64,000 nt of DNA from Shimia thalassica (GCF_001458215.1 NZ_CYTW01000001.1:620001-684000); one strand, 5' to 3'. Counted from the first letter of the stretch, positions 35,658 to 45,730 are shown. The notes: generated by a model from the sequence alone, not told the origin. Made by a program: numbers and translations.

Positions 35658-37883
35658 ATGCCCGATCTTCTGATTGAACTGTTTTCCGAGGAAATCCCGG
35701 CCCGCATGCAAGCGCGTGCAGCCGAGGACCTGAAAAAACGTGTCACCGATGGTTTGGTCACAGCGGGTTTGACCTATGCTGGGGCGCATGGCTTTTCGAC
35801 GCCGCGCCGCCTGACCCTGGCGATGGAAGGTCTGCTGGCCGAAAGCCCGACTGTGCGTGAAGAACGCAAAGGCCCAAAGGTCGGCGCACCTGACAAGGCC
35901 ATCGAAGGCTTTTTGCGTGGCGCAGGTGTGTCGCGCGAGGATCTGGAAGAACGTGAAACCCCCAAAGGGCCCGTATATTTCGCAACGATTGAAAAGCCGG
36001 GCCGTCCCGCCGCCGAGATCGTCGCAGAAGTTCTGGAAGACACGATCCGGAATTTCCCTTGGCCCAAATCGATGCGCTGGGGATCAGGTGCGTTGCGCTG
36101 GGTGCGCCCGTTGCATTCGATCCTGTGCATTCTGACAGATGAGACCGGACACAGTGTTGTGCCTCTGGATATCGACGGGCTTGCGTCCGGTGACACCACC
36201 GAAGGACACAGGTTCATGGGGGCGGGCCGTTTCGCGGTATCGGGTTTTGAAGACTATGAAGCCAAGCTGAAACGCGACCATGTGGTGCTGAACGCTGCTG
36301 AACGCGCCGAACATATCTGGAACGATGCAACCAACATGGCCTTTGCCCAAGGGTTGGAAGTGGTCGAAGATAAGGGGCTTCTGGCCGAGGTGTCAGGTCT
36401 TGTGGAATGGCCCGTCGTCCTGATGGGAGACATTGCTGACGATTTCCTTGGCCTGCCGCCGGAAGTGCTGCAAACCTCGATGAAAGAACACCAAAAGTTC
36501 TTTTCGGTGCGCAATCCACGGACCGACCGGATCGAAAAGTTCATCACCGTTGCCAACCGCGAAACCAAAGACAATGGGGCAACTATTCTTGCAGGAAACC
36601 AAAAGGTGCTGTTTGCGCGCCTGTCGGATGCGAAATTCTTCTGGGAGAACGACATCCGCGTTGCCAAGACCGGCGCACAAGAGTGGCTCGACAGTCTGGA
36701 AAACGTGACCTTCCACAATAAGCTGGGCACACAGGGCGCACGGATCGAGCGGATTGCCACGCTCGCCGGTGAACTCGCGGGTGTCGTCGATGCAGATGCC
36801 GCTGTGATCGGCAAGGCGGCTCGCTTTGCCAAAGCCGACCTCAGCTCGGAAATGGTGTACGAATTCCCAGAACTGCAAGGTTTGATGGGACGCTACTATG
36901 CCGCCGCAGCCGGATTTTCGGCAGAAGTCGCTGCCGCCGCAGAAGAGCATTACTCGCCTTTGGGGCCATCTGATGATGTTCCGTCCGCGCCTGTGTCAGT
37001 TGCGGTGTCGCTTGCAGACAAGCTCGACACCCTCACAGGTTTCTGGGCGATTGATGAGAAACCGACCGGATCCAAAGACCCTTATGCCTTGCGTCGTGCG
37101 GCGCTTGGGGTGATCCGTCTGGTTCTGGAAAACGACCTGCGCCTGCCGCTTGACGGATATTGCGACACGCAGTTGCTGCGTCATGAAGCGCACCAGACCG
37201 ATAACGAAAAAATGGGGCAAGTGCTGCTGGATGATCTCAGCAAAGAGATTGCCGAACACGGTGTTCTTGGCGCAGTCGCCCGCACAGTCAAAGGCGCGAT
37301 CGACGGCGACCTGACCGAGTATATGCTTGAACTTGAAACGCGTGTGCCTGACACATCGCGCGATCTTCTCGGGTTCTTCCATGATCGCCTCAAGGTCTAT
37401 CTGCGTGATCAGGGCCTGCGGCATGACGTGATCGACGCTTGCATCGCGATGCCTGGCAATGATGATCTGAACCTGCTGGTAAAGCGTGCAACCGCGTTGG
37501 GCACGTTCCTTGGCACTGAAGATGGGGAAAACCTGCTTCAGGGCTTTAAGCGGGCCAACAACATTCTGACCCAGGCCGAAGAAAAAGACGGCGTCGAGTA
37601 TAGCTTTGGCGCGGACCTGAAATACGCGGAAGACGACAGCGAAAAAGCGTTGTTTGCGGCGCTGGATGCGCATGAAGGGGCGATCACTTCGGCCATCGAG
37701 GCCGAAGATTTCGCAGCCGCCATGGGCGGCATGGCCGCGCTTCGGGCACCGATTGATGCTTTTTTCGAGGCCGTGCAGGTCAATAGCGACAATGAAGTTG
37801 TCCGCCGCAACCGTCTGAACCTGCTTTCGCGTATCCGCAATGCCTGTCTTGGCGTGGCGGATCTGCGCAAAGTCGAAGGCTAA
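35658..37883 (+). CDS. glyS: Glycyl-tRNA synthetase beta subunit
   Basis: A 741-residue tRNA-binding subunit. It starts MPDLLIELFSEEIPARMQ, the family N-terminus, and continues with TPRRLTLAMEGL and the HD-like segment DLSSEMVYEFPELQGLMGRYYA, and has a C-terminal anticodon-binding domain. It is about 50 residues longer than many GlyS proteins. GAGGA lies before the ATG. It follows gltS by 10 bases, so its expression may depend on the promoter serving the small membrane protein and gltS. Confidence 0.96.
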   Translation: MPDLLIELFSEEIPARMQARAAEDLKKRVTDGLVTAGLTYAGAHGFSTPRRLTLAMEGLLAESPTVREERKGPKVGAPDKAIEGFLRGAGVSREDLEERETPKGPVYFATIEKPGRPAAEIVAEVLEDTIRNFPWPKSMRWGSGALRWVRPLHSILCILTDETGHSVVPLDIDGLASGDTTEGHRFMGAGRFAVSGFEDYEAKLKRDHVVLNAAERAEHIWNDATNMAFAQGLEVVEDKGLLAEVSGLVEWPVVLMGDIADDFLGLPPEVLQTSMKEHQKFFSVRNPRTDRIEKFITVANRETKDNGATILAGNQKVLFARLSDAKFFWENDIRVAKTGAQEWLDSLENVTFHNKLGTQGARIERIATLAGELAGVVDADAAVIGKAARFAKADLSSEMVYEFPELQGLMGRYYAAAAGFSAEVAAAAEEHYSPLGPSDDVPSAPVSVAVSLADKLDTLTGFWAIDEKPTGSKDPYALRRAALGVIRLVLENDLRLPLDGYCDTQLLRHEAHQTDNEKMGQVLLDDLSKEIAEHGVLGAVARTVKGAIDGDLTEYMLELETRVPDTSRDLLGFFHDRLKVYLRDQGLRHDVIDACIAMPGNDDLNLLVKRATALGTFLGTEDGENLLQGFKRANNILTQAEEKDGVEYSFGADLKYAEDDSEKALFAALDAHEGAITSAIEAEDFAAAMGGMAALRAPIDAFFEAVQVNSDNEVVRRNRLNLLSRIRNACLGVADLRKVEG

Positions 37884-37981
37884 ATCCATTCCGACCCGTG
37901 GGGTGACGCACGGGTCGGAAACCTTTTCCTTGCCTCGCAAGGCTTTGCGCGTATGCTGCCAGCCCAAAGAAAGGTGCCGCA

Positions 37982-40522
37982 GTGCAGCAAGATAACCCAG
38001 ATATTACATTCATCACGCCCACCGCACCTGTGGCCACCGCCACGCATGGCGGGCGGGCTAAATGCCTGCAACGTCTGGTGCGTCTGGATCTGCCGGTACC
38101 AAGCACGGTTGCCTTGTCCTTTGACGAGGTGCACCGGATTGCCGCCGGCGAAACACCGTCGATGGATGAGCTTCTTGCACCGCTTCATCAAGGTACGCTG
38201 ATCTGCGTGCGCCCCTCTTCGGAAGACCCCGACTGGGGTGGTCCGGGGGCCGTTTTGAATATCGGTATGAATGACGCAAAATTCGCCGAACTTTCGGAAA
38301 AACTGGGTCATGATGCTGCGAGCGCGATCTATGCGCGCTTTATCCAGTCCTATTCGACACATGTTGCGCGTCTTGATCCCGACATGTTCGACGATCTTGA
38401 TCTGAGCGCGAAAGACACCTGCAAGCAACTGCTCGAAGCCTATGAGCTGGAAGCAGAAGAGCCGTTTCCCCAAGATGTGGGCGATCAGCTGGCGGGGGTT
38501 CTGCGCTCGATGGCGCGCGCGTGGGAAGGAACCACAGCACGGTTGCTGCGTCAGGCCAAAGGCGCGCCTGCCGATGCAGGGCTCGGGCTGGTTGTGCAGG
38601 AAATGGTGTTGGGGCTTGGCCATGCCGAATGCGGCTCGGGTGTGCTTCAACTGGTGAATTCCACCACAGGATTGCCCAAGATCACAGGCCGTTACCTGAG
38701 CCAGTCACAAGGGCGCGATGCCTTGCAAACAGGGGCTTCTGCGCTGTTTTTGGAAAAAGATACCCGTGGACCGTCACTGGAAGACGCCGCGCCAGAAGCG
38801 TTTGAAGCCCTCAAGCAGCAAGCCGCGTTGATGCGGGTGAAACTGCGTGAAGAGATGCAGATCGAATTCACCATCGAAAATGGCCAAGTCTACATCCTTG
38901 ATGGCGTGCGCGTACAACGGTCTTCGCGCGCTGCAGTGCGGATCGCGGTTCAGTTGGCGCAGGACGGGATCATTCCGGCCCAAGAGGCGCTGATGCGGAT
39001 CGAGCCGCGGGCCTTGAATGAACTGTTGCACCGGCAGGTCGATCCGGAAGCCGAGCGTGATGTGATCGGCAACGGGATCGCGGCCAGCCCGGGCGCAGCG
39101 ACAGGACGTATCGTTTTTTCCGCCGCCGAAGCGCAGGCAAGTGCGGCCCGTTCCGAGGCCTGCATTCTGGTGCGTCGCGAAACAACTCCAGAAGATATTC
39201 GCGGTATGCACGCCGCAAGCGCGGTCCTGACCGAACGCGGAGGCATTACAAGCCATGCTGCCGTGATCGGACGCGGTCTTGGCCTGCCTTGTGTGGTTGG
39301 GGCGTCTTCGTTGCGGTTCCAGCTGCGCAAGAAAAGCCTGCTGGCGCCGGATGGTCGCGTCTTTAAAGAGGGCGACATCATTACAATCGACGGCACCGAT
39401 GGGGAAATCCTTGCGGGTGAACCCAAGATGCTCGAAGCCGCCTTGGATGATGCCTTTCAATCGTTGATGGCATGGGCGGATGAGGAACGTGATCTGGACA
39501 TTCGCGCCAACGCCGACACGCCCGCCGATGCGCGCACGGCCCGAAACTTTAATGCCAACGGGATCGGGTTGTGCCGGACCGAACACATGTTCTTTGAGGC
39601 CGACCGGTTGACCGTGATGCGCGAAATGATCTTTGCGGATGCCTCGGAAGACCGCCGCAGTGCGCTCGACAAGCTTTTGCCGATGCAGCGCGAGGATTTC
39701 ATCGAACTGTTCCGCATCATGGAAGGCCAGCCGGTTTGCATCCGGTTGTTTGACCCGCCTTTGCACGAGTTTCTGCCCACCGAACGCGCGGGAATGCGCG
39801 ATCTGGCCGAGGCATTGAACCTGCCGCTGTCGACTGTGACGCGTCGGGTCGAGGCTTTGGGGGAATACAATCCGATGCTCGGGATGCGCGGTGTGCGTCT
39901 TGGGATCACGGTGCCGGAAATCTATGACATGCAGGCGCGAGCGATTTTCGAAGCCGCGATTATGGCAAACCGCAACGGTGCGAATGTGGTGCCTGAAATC
40001 ATGATCCCGCTTGTCAGCGCCAAACGGGAAGTCGAGCTGGTGAAGACGCGGGTCGATGCGGTTGCCGCCGCTGTGCGCACAGAGCAGGGCTTGGATTTTG
40101 ACTATCGGCTGGGTGTCATGGTCGAGACCCCGCGCGCGGCATTGCGGGCCGAGGATATCGCCCCGCATTGCCACTTCTTCAGTTTCGGTACGAATGACCT
40201 GACCCAGATGGCATATGGCCTGTCCCGAGATGACGCGGGCCGGTTTATGTCGGCTTATGTTCAGCAGGGTGTTTATCCCGAAGACCCGTTCCATACCTTG
40301 GATGCCGATGGCGTCGGGGAACTGGTGAAATTGGGCGCGGAACGGGGTCGTGCGGCGCAACCGGACCTCACACTCTCGGTTTGTGGCGAGCATGGCGGCA
40401 GCCCCGAATCAATCGCTTTCTGCCGGAAAGTGGGAATGGACTATGTTTCTTGCTCTCCTTTCCGTGTTCCGGTGGCGCGACTTGCAGCAGCGCAGCTTGC
40501 GATCAGGGACAAAATAGGGTGA
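37982..40522 (+). CDS. ppdK: Pyruvate, phosphate dikinase, divergent N-terminal domain
   Basis: An 846-residue three-domain enzyme. The central swivelling domain has the phospho-His loop TERGGITSHAAVIGR (about 415-430). The C-terminal PEP/pyruvate barrel has FFSFGTNDLTQMAYGLSRDD and catalytic Cys in SVCGEHGG, followed by DYVSCSPFRVPVARL. The N-terminal ATP-grasp domain is 40-60 residues short and lacks the usual GGKGANL (here GGRAKCL). PPDK interconverts pyruvate and PEP. The start is a GTG at 37982 with AAAGG upstream. It follows glyS by 98 bases. Confidence 0.85.
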   Translation: MQQDNPDITFITPTAPVATATHGGRAKCLQRLVRLDLPVPSTVALSFDEVHRIAAGETPSMDELLAPLHQGTLICVRPSSEDPDWGGPGAVLNIGMNDAKFAELSEKLGHDAASAIYARFIQSYSTHVARLDPDMFDDLDLSAKDTCKQLLEAYELEAEEPFPQDVGDQLAGVLRSMARAWEGTTARLLRQAKGAPADAGLGLVVQEMVLGLGHAECGSGVLQLVNSTTGLPKITGRYLSQSQGRDALQTGASALFLEKDTRGPSLEDAAPEAFEALKQQAALMRVKLREEMQIEFTIENGQVYILDGVRVQRSSRAAVRIAVQLAQDGIIPAQEALMRIEPRALNELLHRQVDPEAERDVIGNGIAASPGAATGRIVFSAAEAQASAARSEACILVRRETTPEDIRGMHAASAVLTERGGITSHAAVIGRGLGLPCVVGASSLRFQLRKKSLLAPDGRVFKEGDIITIDGTDGEILAGEPKMLEAALDDAFQSLMAWADEERDLDIRANADTPADARTARNFNANGIGLCRTEHMFFEADRLTVMREMIFADASEDRRSALDKLLPMQREDFIELFRIMEGQPVCIRLFDPPLHEFLPTERAGMRDLAEALNLPLSTVTRRVEALGEYNPMLGMRGVRLGITVPEIYDMQARAIFEAAIMANRNGANVVPEIMIPLVSAKREVELVKTRVDAVAAAVRTEQGLDFDYRLGVMVETPRAALRAEDIAPHCHFFSFGTNDLTQMAYGLSRDDAGRFMSAYVQQGVYPEDPFHTLDADGVGELVKLGAERGRAAQPDLTLSVCGEHGGSPESIAFCRKVGMDYVSCSPFRVPVARLAAAQLAIRDKIG

Positions 40523-40673
40523 TTCCTGCATTTTTAGCGCCAACATATTGACATTCCAGCAACCCTCTAGGTGCTAAAATCCGCTGGACTGGACGAATTT
40601 GCCTCATTCGTGTAACACACCGCGAAACGCTCGGACGGGGGAGGGTCCGTCAAACATCGGGTGTGAGGAAGAT

Positions 40674-41327
40674 ATGCGCTATTTTATTACTGTAATATTC
40701 GCAGCGGTTGTCATGTCGGGATCGGCCTTTGCCGAGATTCTAACTGTAGACCCTGATCAGAGAATTGAAGTTCGCCAAGGCCGTCAAGCCAAGGCGGATG
40801 TAAACGGATTCAATATCAAAGAACTGCTCAAGTCCAACCGCTCGAAAAAAGCCGTTGTTCCCGAGACCATCGTTTATTCACGCAGCTGGATTGACGGGCA
40901 ACCCAAAGCCAGCGGTCGTGACGATCAATGGCAATGTCTGGCCGAGGCTTTGTATTTCGAAGCGCGCGGCGAAAGCGTCAAAGGACAGTTCGCAGTCGCA
41001 GAAGTGATTATGAACCGTGTTGACCACGACTATTACCCCACCAGCCTGTGCGGTGTGATCAAACAAGGGACCGGGCGCAAGTACCAGTGCCAGTTCACGT
41101 TCACATGTGACGGGATTGCCGAGAACATTCACGAGAAAGCGGCGTATGAACGTGTAGGTAAAGTTGCACGTTTGATGATCGACGGCGCGCCTCGTGTGCT
41201 GACCGACGGGGCAACCCACTATCACACGAAAGCAGTCAGCCCCAGCTGGTCGCGCAAGTTCAAGCGCACCACCACGATCGGTGTCCACCACTTCTATCGC
41301 CAGCCCACTCGTCTTTCGCAAAACTAA
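40674..41327 (+). CDS. SleB/hydrolase_2-type cell wall hydrolase
   Basis: A 217-residue exported protein. The signal peptide is MRYFITVIFAAVVMSGSAFA. The C-terminal half matches the SleB (Hydrolase_2) domain: CLAEALYFEARGESVKGQ, AEVIMNRVDHDYYPTSLCGVI and CQFTFTCDG, with the catalytic Glu in FEARGE. These enzymes are lytic transglycosylases or amidases acting on peptidoglycan. ATG 40674 has GAGGAAGAT just upstream and gives a clean signal peptide. The gene is preceded by 151 bases with no other gene. Confidence 0.88.
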   Translation: MRYFITVIFAAVVMSGSAFAEILTVDPDQRIEVRQGRQAKADVNGFNIKELLKSNRSKKAVVPETIVYSRSWIDGQPKASGRDDQWQCLAEALYFEARGESVKGQFAVAEVIMNRVDHDYYPTSLCGVIKQGTGRKYQCQFTFTCDGIAENIHEKAAYERVGKVARLMIDGAPRVLTDGATHYHTKAVSPSWSRKFKRTTTIGVHHFYRQPTRLSQN

Positions 41328-41334
41328 GACAGAC

Positions 41335-41379
41335 AACCACGGCCACCTGACGTGTTTCGTCTCTGGTGTGCCGTGTCTT
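41335..41379 (+). terminator. Hairpin after the cell wall hydrolase gene
   Basis: CACGGC-CACC pairs with GGTG-T-GCCGTG with a bulged T, and CAA/TTG pairing extends the base. It starts about 8 bases after the stop codon but no T-run follows. It may be a terminator helped by Rho or a 3'-end stabiliser. Confidence 0.45.
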
Positions 41380-41444
41380 GCCCTGTTAAAGCCGCCAGCA
41401 GGCACTAAACTGCCCTGATCTGACCCCAAAAGGAGCGGCGGACA

Positions 41445-42368
41445 ATGACGAACGAAATTCGCCTGGCTTTTGCCCATCCCGATGAACGCGCTGCGGCCAC
41501 ATCCGGCCCTGATGCCCTCGACCGGATTTCCCTGCGCGACCACATTGTCGAGGTCGAGATCGGCGCGTTTCAGGCCGAGCGCGGCACGACCCAGCGCGTT
41601 TGTTTCAACATCGTCGTCGAGGTCCGTCCTCTCACAGGCGAGATTGATGACGACGTTGACCGCATTCTTTCCTATGACCGAGTGACCGAAGCGATTGCCT
41701 TCGAGTTGGCGGCCGAGCGTCTCAACCTGTTGGAAACGCTGGCGGATCGTGTGGCAGAGCGGATTTTGCTGGAACCTCAGGCCATGCGCGTTTTTGTGCG
41801 TATCGAAAAGCTTGACCGGGGTCCTGGTGCACTGGGTGTCGAAATCGTGCGGGCGCGCACCGTGGTACAGCCCGTCGAAGCCATCGAAGATGAAAAACCG
41901 CATCCGCGGGTGGTGTACCTGACAAATGATGCGGTGCACTCGGACAGGTTGAAAGGCTGGATTGATCAGCTGGACGCAGAAGCCGTACCCCTTATATTCT
42001 GTGTTGGCCCTCATGATTTGCCTCTGCCCGAGACAGGCCATGCCATGACACAGCGCCGTATTGATTTGTTGGCAATGGAGCAAAACGCTTGGGTTCTGGC
42101 CGCACGTGATCACCGGTGTGTTGTGGTTAGCACACGCACCGAACTCGACTGGGCCATGAAGAACGGTCAGATTTGCGTCTGGGCGCCTTCCAAGATCGTA
42201 TTGGATGCTGTTGAGGGGCCCGCCGTTGGCACCGAAGGTGCGGTGGCGTTGGCGGCGTGGTTTGCCCGCGAAATGGAAGCCCGCCGCATGATCGGTATCG
42301 GCGAAACCCTGCCGGAAAATGGACCGGTGCCTGTTCGATCCATCGCTTTGGACGATGACGTGATCTAG
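41445..42368 (+). CDS. folB: Dihydroneopterin aldolase with a large C-terminal extension
   Basis: A 307-residue protein. Residues about 25-140 form the FolB fold (ISLRDHIVEVEIGAFQAER, RVCFNIVVEV, LSYDRVTEAI, LLETLADRVAE and VRIEKLDRGPGALGVEIVR). FolB turns dihydroneopterin into hydroxymethyl-dihydropterin and glycolaldehyde. The last 165 residues are not needed in ordinary FolB (about 120 residues); they look like a separate alpha/beta domain with no recognised family. folP follows after 39 bases, forming a folate unit with glmM. FolK is not in the window. Confidence 0.88.
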   Translation: MTNEIRLAFAHPDERAAATSGPDALDRISLRDHIVEVEIGAFQAERGTTQRVCFNIVVEVRPLTGEIDDDVDRILSYDRVTEAIAFELAAERLNLLETLADRVAERILLEPQAMRVFVRIEKLDRGPGALGVEIVRARTVVQPVEAIEDEKPHPRVVYLTNDAVHSDRLKGWIDQLDAEAVPLIFCVGPHDLPLPETGHAMTQRRIDLLAMEQNAWVLAARDHRCVVVSTRTELDWAMKNGQICVWAPSKIVLDAVEGPAVGTEGAVALAAWFAREMEARRMIGIGETLPENGPVPVRSIALDDDVI

Positions 42369-42407
42369 GTTCTTGCCAAGAGCCGTTGAAAAGACCATCA
42401 AAATCAT

Positions 42408-43427
42408 ATGAAGACTTATTACCGCGCGATCCCGCAAACCGATGTTGCGCGCCCCAAAGGGGCGCTTTCCTTGGCCGGAGGGTGGACTTGGTTCACACAT
42501 GTCGAAGTTCTGCGCCGCGGCGCGGCACCGCAGGTTGTCGAAGCGTCCGAGGTGCCAAAAGACACGCTTGAAATGATGGTCCGTGATCGCGGGTACATTG
42601 GGCCAATGTCGCTGGCAGAACCTCAAATCATGGGCATCCTGAATGTGACCCCCGACAGCTTTTCGGACGGAGGACAGCACAATGATGCGTCGGACGCCGT
42701 TCGACGTGCCCGCACCATGCGGGATCAGGGCGCAGACCTGATCGACATCGGCGGAGAATCCACCCGTCCCGGAGCGGTCGAGGTTCCTGTAGATCAGGAA
42801 ATACAACGCACATCGCCTGTGATTGCGGCGCTTTCGGCGGAACTGAATGTCCCAATCAGCATTGATACCCGCAAAGCGCCTGTTGCTTCGGCCGCGCTAG
42901 AGGCGGGGGCGTTGATGGTAAATGACGTGGCGGGGTTTACGTACGATCCTGCATTGGCACCTTTGTGTGCTGCGCGCGGCGTGCCGGTCTGTGTGATGCA
43001 CGCACAGGGGGACCCTGCGACGATGCAGGATAATCCACAGTATGATGATGTGCTGCTGGACGTGTATGATTTCCTTGAAACACAAATCGGCATGCTCGAA
43101 AGCCTAGGGATTCCGCGACAACAGATCGTGACTGACCCCGGCATCGGTTTTGGCAAAACAATGGACCATAATCTGCGCCTCTTGGCGCGTCTGAGCCTGT
43201 TTCACTCTTTGGGGTGTCCGATTTTGCTTGGGGCATCGCGTAAAGGGTTCATCAAGGTGATCGGACAGGCACCCGACCCCGAGGGGCGTGTCGGAGGATC
43301 TGTTGCCGTCGCTCTAGAAGGAATTGCGCAGGGTGCACAGATTGTTCGTGTTCATGACGTAGAAGAAACAAGACAAGCCTTGCATCTTTGGCAGGCGGTA
43401 ACGACGGGAGAATATGATGGGGCGTAA
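42408..43427 (+). CDS. folP: Dihydropteroate synthase with N-terminal extension
   Basis: A 339-residue TIM-barrel enzyme that joins hydroxymethyl-dihydropterin pyrophosphate to p-aminobenzoate. It contains [44 protein letters not shown] and [10 protein letters not shown]. About 80 residues precede the usual start (MGILNVT); they form a small alpha/beta-like domain of unknown role (TYYRAIP ... WTWFTHVEV). It overlaps the start of glmM by 11 bases, so the two are coupled. No strong ribosome site is seen at 42408. Confidence 0.93.
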   Translation: MKTYYRAIPQTDVARPKGALSLAGGWTWFTHVEVLRRGAAPQVVEASEVPKDTLEMMVRDRGYIGPMSLAEPQIMGILNVTPDSFSDGGQHNDASDAVRRARTMRDQGADLIDIGGESTRPGAVEVPVDQEIQRTSPVIAALSAELNVPISIDTRKAPVASAALEAGALMVNDVAGFTYDPALAPLCAARGVPVCVMHAQGDPATMQDNPQYDDVLLDVYDFLETQIGMLESLGIPRQQIVTDPGIGFGKTMDHNLRLLARLSLFHSLGCPILLGASRKGFIKVIGQAPDPEGRVGGSVAVALEGIAQGAQIVRVHDVEETRQALHLWQAVTTGEYDGA

Positions 43428-44760
43428 GTTTTTCGGAACCGATGGTGTGCGAGGCACTGCAAACCAATATCCCATGACCGCTGAAATGGCGCTGCGAATT
43501 GGAACAGCTGTCGGGCGGTATTTCCGCAATGACGGGCAAAACAACCACCGTGTTGTGATCGGCAAAGACACGCGTCTGTCCGGCTATATGTTCGAGAACG
43601 CCCTGACGGCGGGGTTAACCTCGACCGGGATGAATGTGCTTTTGCTGGGACCTGTGCCAACCCCTGCGGTCGGATTGCTGACCACGTCGATGCGCGCTGA
43701 TTTGGGGGTCATGATTTCGGCCAGCCATAATCCGGCACAAGACAATGGTATCAAGTTTTTTGGCCCCGATGGGTTCAAACTGTCTGATGAGGTCGAGGCC
43801 GAGATCGAAGCCCTTATTGAAAGCGGTGTAGAGCCGGCGCAGGCCGTTAACATTGGACGCGCCAAACGGATTGATGACGGGCGCTTTCGCTATATCGAAC
43901 GGGTCAAGTCATCGTTGCCGTCTTCTGTCCCTTTCAAGGGCCTGAAGGTTGTTGTGGATTGTGCCAATGGCGCAGCCTACAAAGCGGCGCCCGAAGCGTT
44001 GTGGGAACTTGGGGCTGAGGTGATCGAGGTCGGGACACAACCCGACGGTTTGAACATCAACCGCGATTGCGGGTCGACCTATCCGCAAACCGCCGCCGAG
44101 GCCGTTGTTGCGCATGGTGCACATGTCGGCATTTCGCTGGACGGAGACGCCGACCGCGTCATGATCCTTGATGAAAATGGCAAAGTGGCTGATGGCGATC
44201 AGATCATGGCCCTGTTGGCCAGCCGATGGGCGCAGCAGGGACGCCTCAAGGGGGGCGCTCTTGTCGCGACAGTAATGTCCAATCTGGGGCTGGAACGGTT
44301 TCTTGAGGGGCAAAACCTGCGTCTTGAGCGGACAGCGGTCGGTGATCGGTATGTTGTCGAAGCGATGCGCAAGGGCGGCTTTAACCTTGGGGGCGAGCAG
44401 TCAGGCCATATTGTCATGACGGATTACGCCACAACCGGCGATGGCCTGATGGCGGGGCTTCAGTTCCTCGATGCGATGGTCGAGACCGGAAGACAGGCGT
44501 CCGATCTGACACAACAATTCGAAACCGTGCCCCAGATGCTCAAAAATGTTCGGTTTGCAGAGGGGCAGACACCGCTCGAGGCCGAGCCTGTGAAGGCGGC
44601 GATCAAAGCTGCGGAAACAGCTCTGGCAGGGCAGGGACGGTTGTTGATCCGCAAATCAGGCACGGAACCTTTGGTGCGGGTGATGGCCGAATGCGAGGAC
44701 GCAACCCTTCTCGAGACAACAGTGGATTCAATTGTGGGGGCCGTCGAGGCCGCGCTCTGA
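43417..44760 (+). CDS. glmM: Phosphoglucosamine mutase
   Basis: A 447-residue enzyme that converts glucosamine 6-phosphate to glucosamine 1-phosphate for peptidoglycan and LPS precursors. It begins [16 protein letters not shown] and has the phosphoserine loop [13 protein letters not shown], the metal-binding DGDADR and C-terminal [15 protein letters not shown] 43417 is preferred over 43414 because GGAG lies six bases before it. The start lies within folP, and it ends against a long hairpin shared with the convergent EamA gene. Confidence 0.95.
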   Translation: MGRKFFGTDGVRGTANQYPMTAEMALRIGTAVGRYFRNDGQNNHRVVIGKDTRLSGYMFENALTAGLTSTGMNVLLLGPVPTPAVGLLTTSMRADLGVMISASHNPAQDNGIKFFGPDGFKLSDEVEAEIEALIESGVEPAQAVNIGRAKRIDDGRFRYIERVKSSLPSSVPFKGLKVVVDCANGAAYKAAPEALWELGAEVIEVGTQPDGLNINRDCGSTYPQTAAEAVVAHGAHVGISLDGDADRVMILDENGKVADGDQIMALLASRWAQQGRLKGGALVATVMSNLGLERFLEGQNLRLERTAVGDRYVVEAMRKGGFNLGGEQSGHIVMTDYATTGDGLMAGLQFLDAMVETGRQASDLTQQFETVPQMLKNVRFAEGQTPLEAEPVKAAIKAAETALAGQGRLLIRKSGTEPLVRVMAECEDATLLETTVDSIVGAVEAAL

Positions 44761-44814
44761 TAAAGGCGCCCCCTGTGCCTTTGGCCATAGCCAAAGAGGG
44801 CAGGGCGCCTTATC
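44759..44814. terminator. Long hairpin between convergent glmM and EamA genes
   Basis: GATAA-GGCGCCC...CTTTGGC pairs with GCCAAAG...GGGCGCC-TTATC around the loop CATA, with small bulges. The stem spans the whole gap, and both stop codons lie at its ends. No T-run follows on either strand. It is a likely bidirectional terminator or transcript end. Confidence 0.65.
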
Positions 44815-45730
44815 AACCGGCCGCGAACAATCGCTTTAACGCGCCATACTGGCTCAGCCCGACTCCGGCGAGGATAAGCCCGAGCGCCAGCAAAAGGCTG
44901 GGTGGGAGAGGTTCGTTGAGGATCAGTGCTCCAAGAAGAACCGACCAGACCGGTACGAGATAGTTGGTCAGGCTCATAAACGTGGGGCCTGCACTGCGGA
45001 TCACCAGCACCCTCAGCAAATTTGCAGCCGCTGTTGGCACCAGACCAAGGATCGCCAGAATAAGCAGGGTCCGCCCTGTTGGGATCGGGGGTGGCCCTTC
45101 TGCGATCCATGCCGCTGGCAACACAATAAAAGCGCCAATGATCAGCAAAATGGTTGCCAATCCGATTGGGTCAATCGGCGGCAGACGCCGCACAAGAACC
45201 GAACTGAGCGCATAACAACAGGCCGCGCCCAAACAGGCAAAGCGGCCAAAAATCTCCATCGAGGCACCAGTGCTTTCAAAGGCCTGCCCGCCGATCAGAA
45301 GCACAACACCGACAAACCCCAAAAGAAACCCGAAAACCTTGCGCAGCGTTAGATGCTCACCAGGCACCAGAAAATGCGCCAGCGGCAAAACAATCAGTGC
45401 AACCGCGGCCATGCTCACACCGGCAAATCCGGATGTCACAAACTGTTGGCCCCAGCTGAGAAGAATAAAGGGAACGGCCGAACTGAGTGCGCCGATAATG
45501 ATCAGATTAGGCCAGTTTTGACTGGTTCGGTCGGTGAACAAGGCAAACCCGCGCGACGCCCAGATGGCTGTCATCAGAATAGAGGCAAAGCTGATCCGTG
45601 CCGCAGCCAACCAAAAGGGTGTGATCCCTTCCAGCGCCATCTCGATCACAAGAAAGGTCGACCCCCAGACAATGCCGAGGGTGGCGACCATTAACCAACT
45701 TTTTCTGGTAATTTCAGGGGGCTGTGTCAT
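44813..45730 (-). CDS. EamA/DMT family transporter
   Basis: A 305-residue protein with ten predicted helices in two EamA repeats (about 12-145 and 155-298). Typical elements are GIVWGSTFLVIEMALEGI at the start and LGLVPTAAANLLRVLVI plus LIL-NEPLPPSLLL in the second repeat. Substrate unknown; it belongs to the RhaT/EamA group, which exports amino acids or metabolites. Its start overlaps the stop of the upstream small membrane gene by four bases (45727-45730), so both are coupled. Confidence 0.88.
   Translation of the reverse strand: MTQPPEITRKSWLMVATLGIVWGSTFLVIEMALEGITPFWLAAARISFASILMTAIWASRGFALFTDRTSQNWPNLIIIGALSSAVPFILLSWGQQFVTSGFAGVSMAAVALIVLPLAHFLVPGEHLTLRKVFGFLLGFVGVVLLIGGQAFESTGASMEIFGRFACLGAACCYALSSVLVRRLPPIDPIGLATILLIIGAFIVLPAAWIAEGPPPIPTGRTLLILAILGLVPTAAANLLRVLVIRSAGPTFMSLTNYLVPVWSVLLGALILNEPLPPSLLLALGLILAGVGLSQYGALKRLFAAG

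Noticed and set aside
38774-40393. A 539-codon minus-strand open frame inside ppdK.
   Set aside because: ppdK on the plus strand has intact catalytic motifs across this stretch; the antisense frame has none.
40878-42806. A 642-codon open frame on the minus strand opposite the cell wall hydrolase, folB and part of folP.
   Set aside because: Antisense to three recognised genes and without domain features; a consequence of GC-rich third positions.
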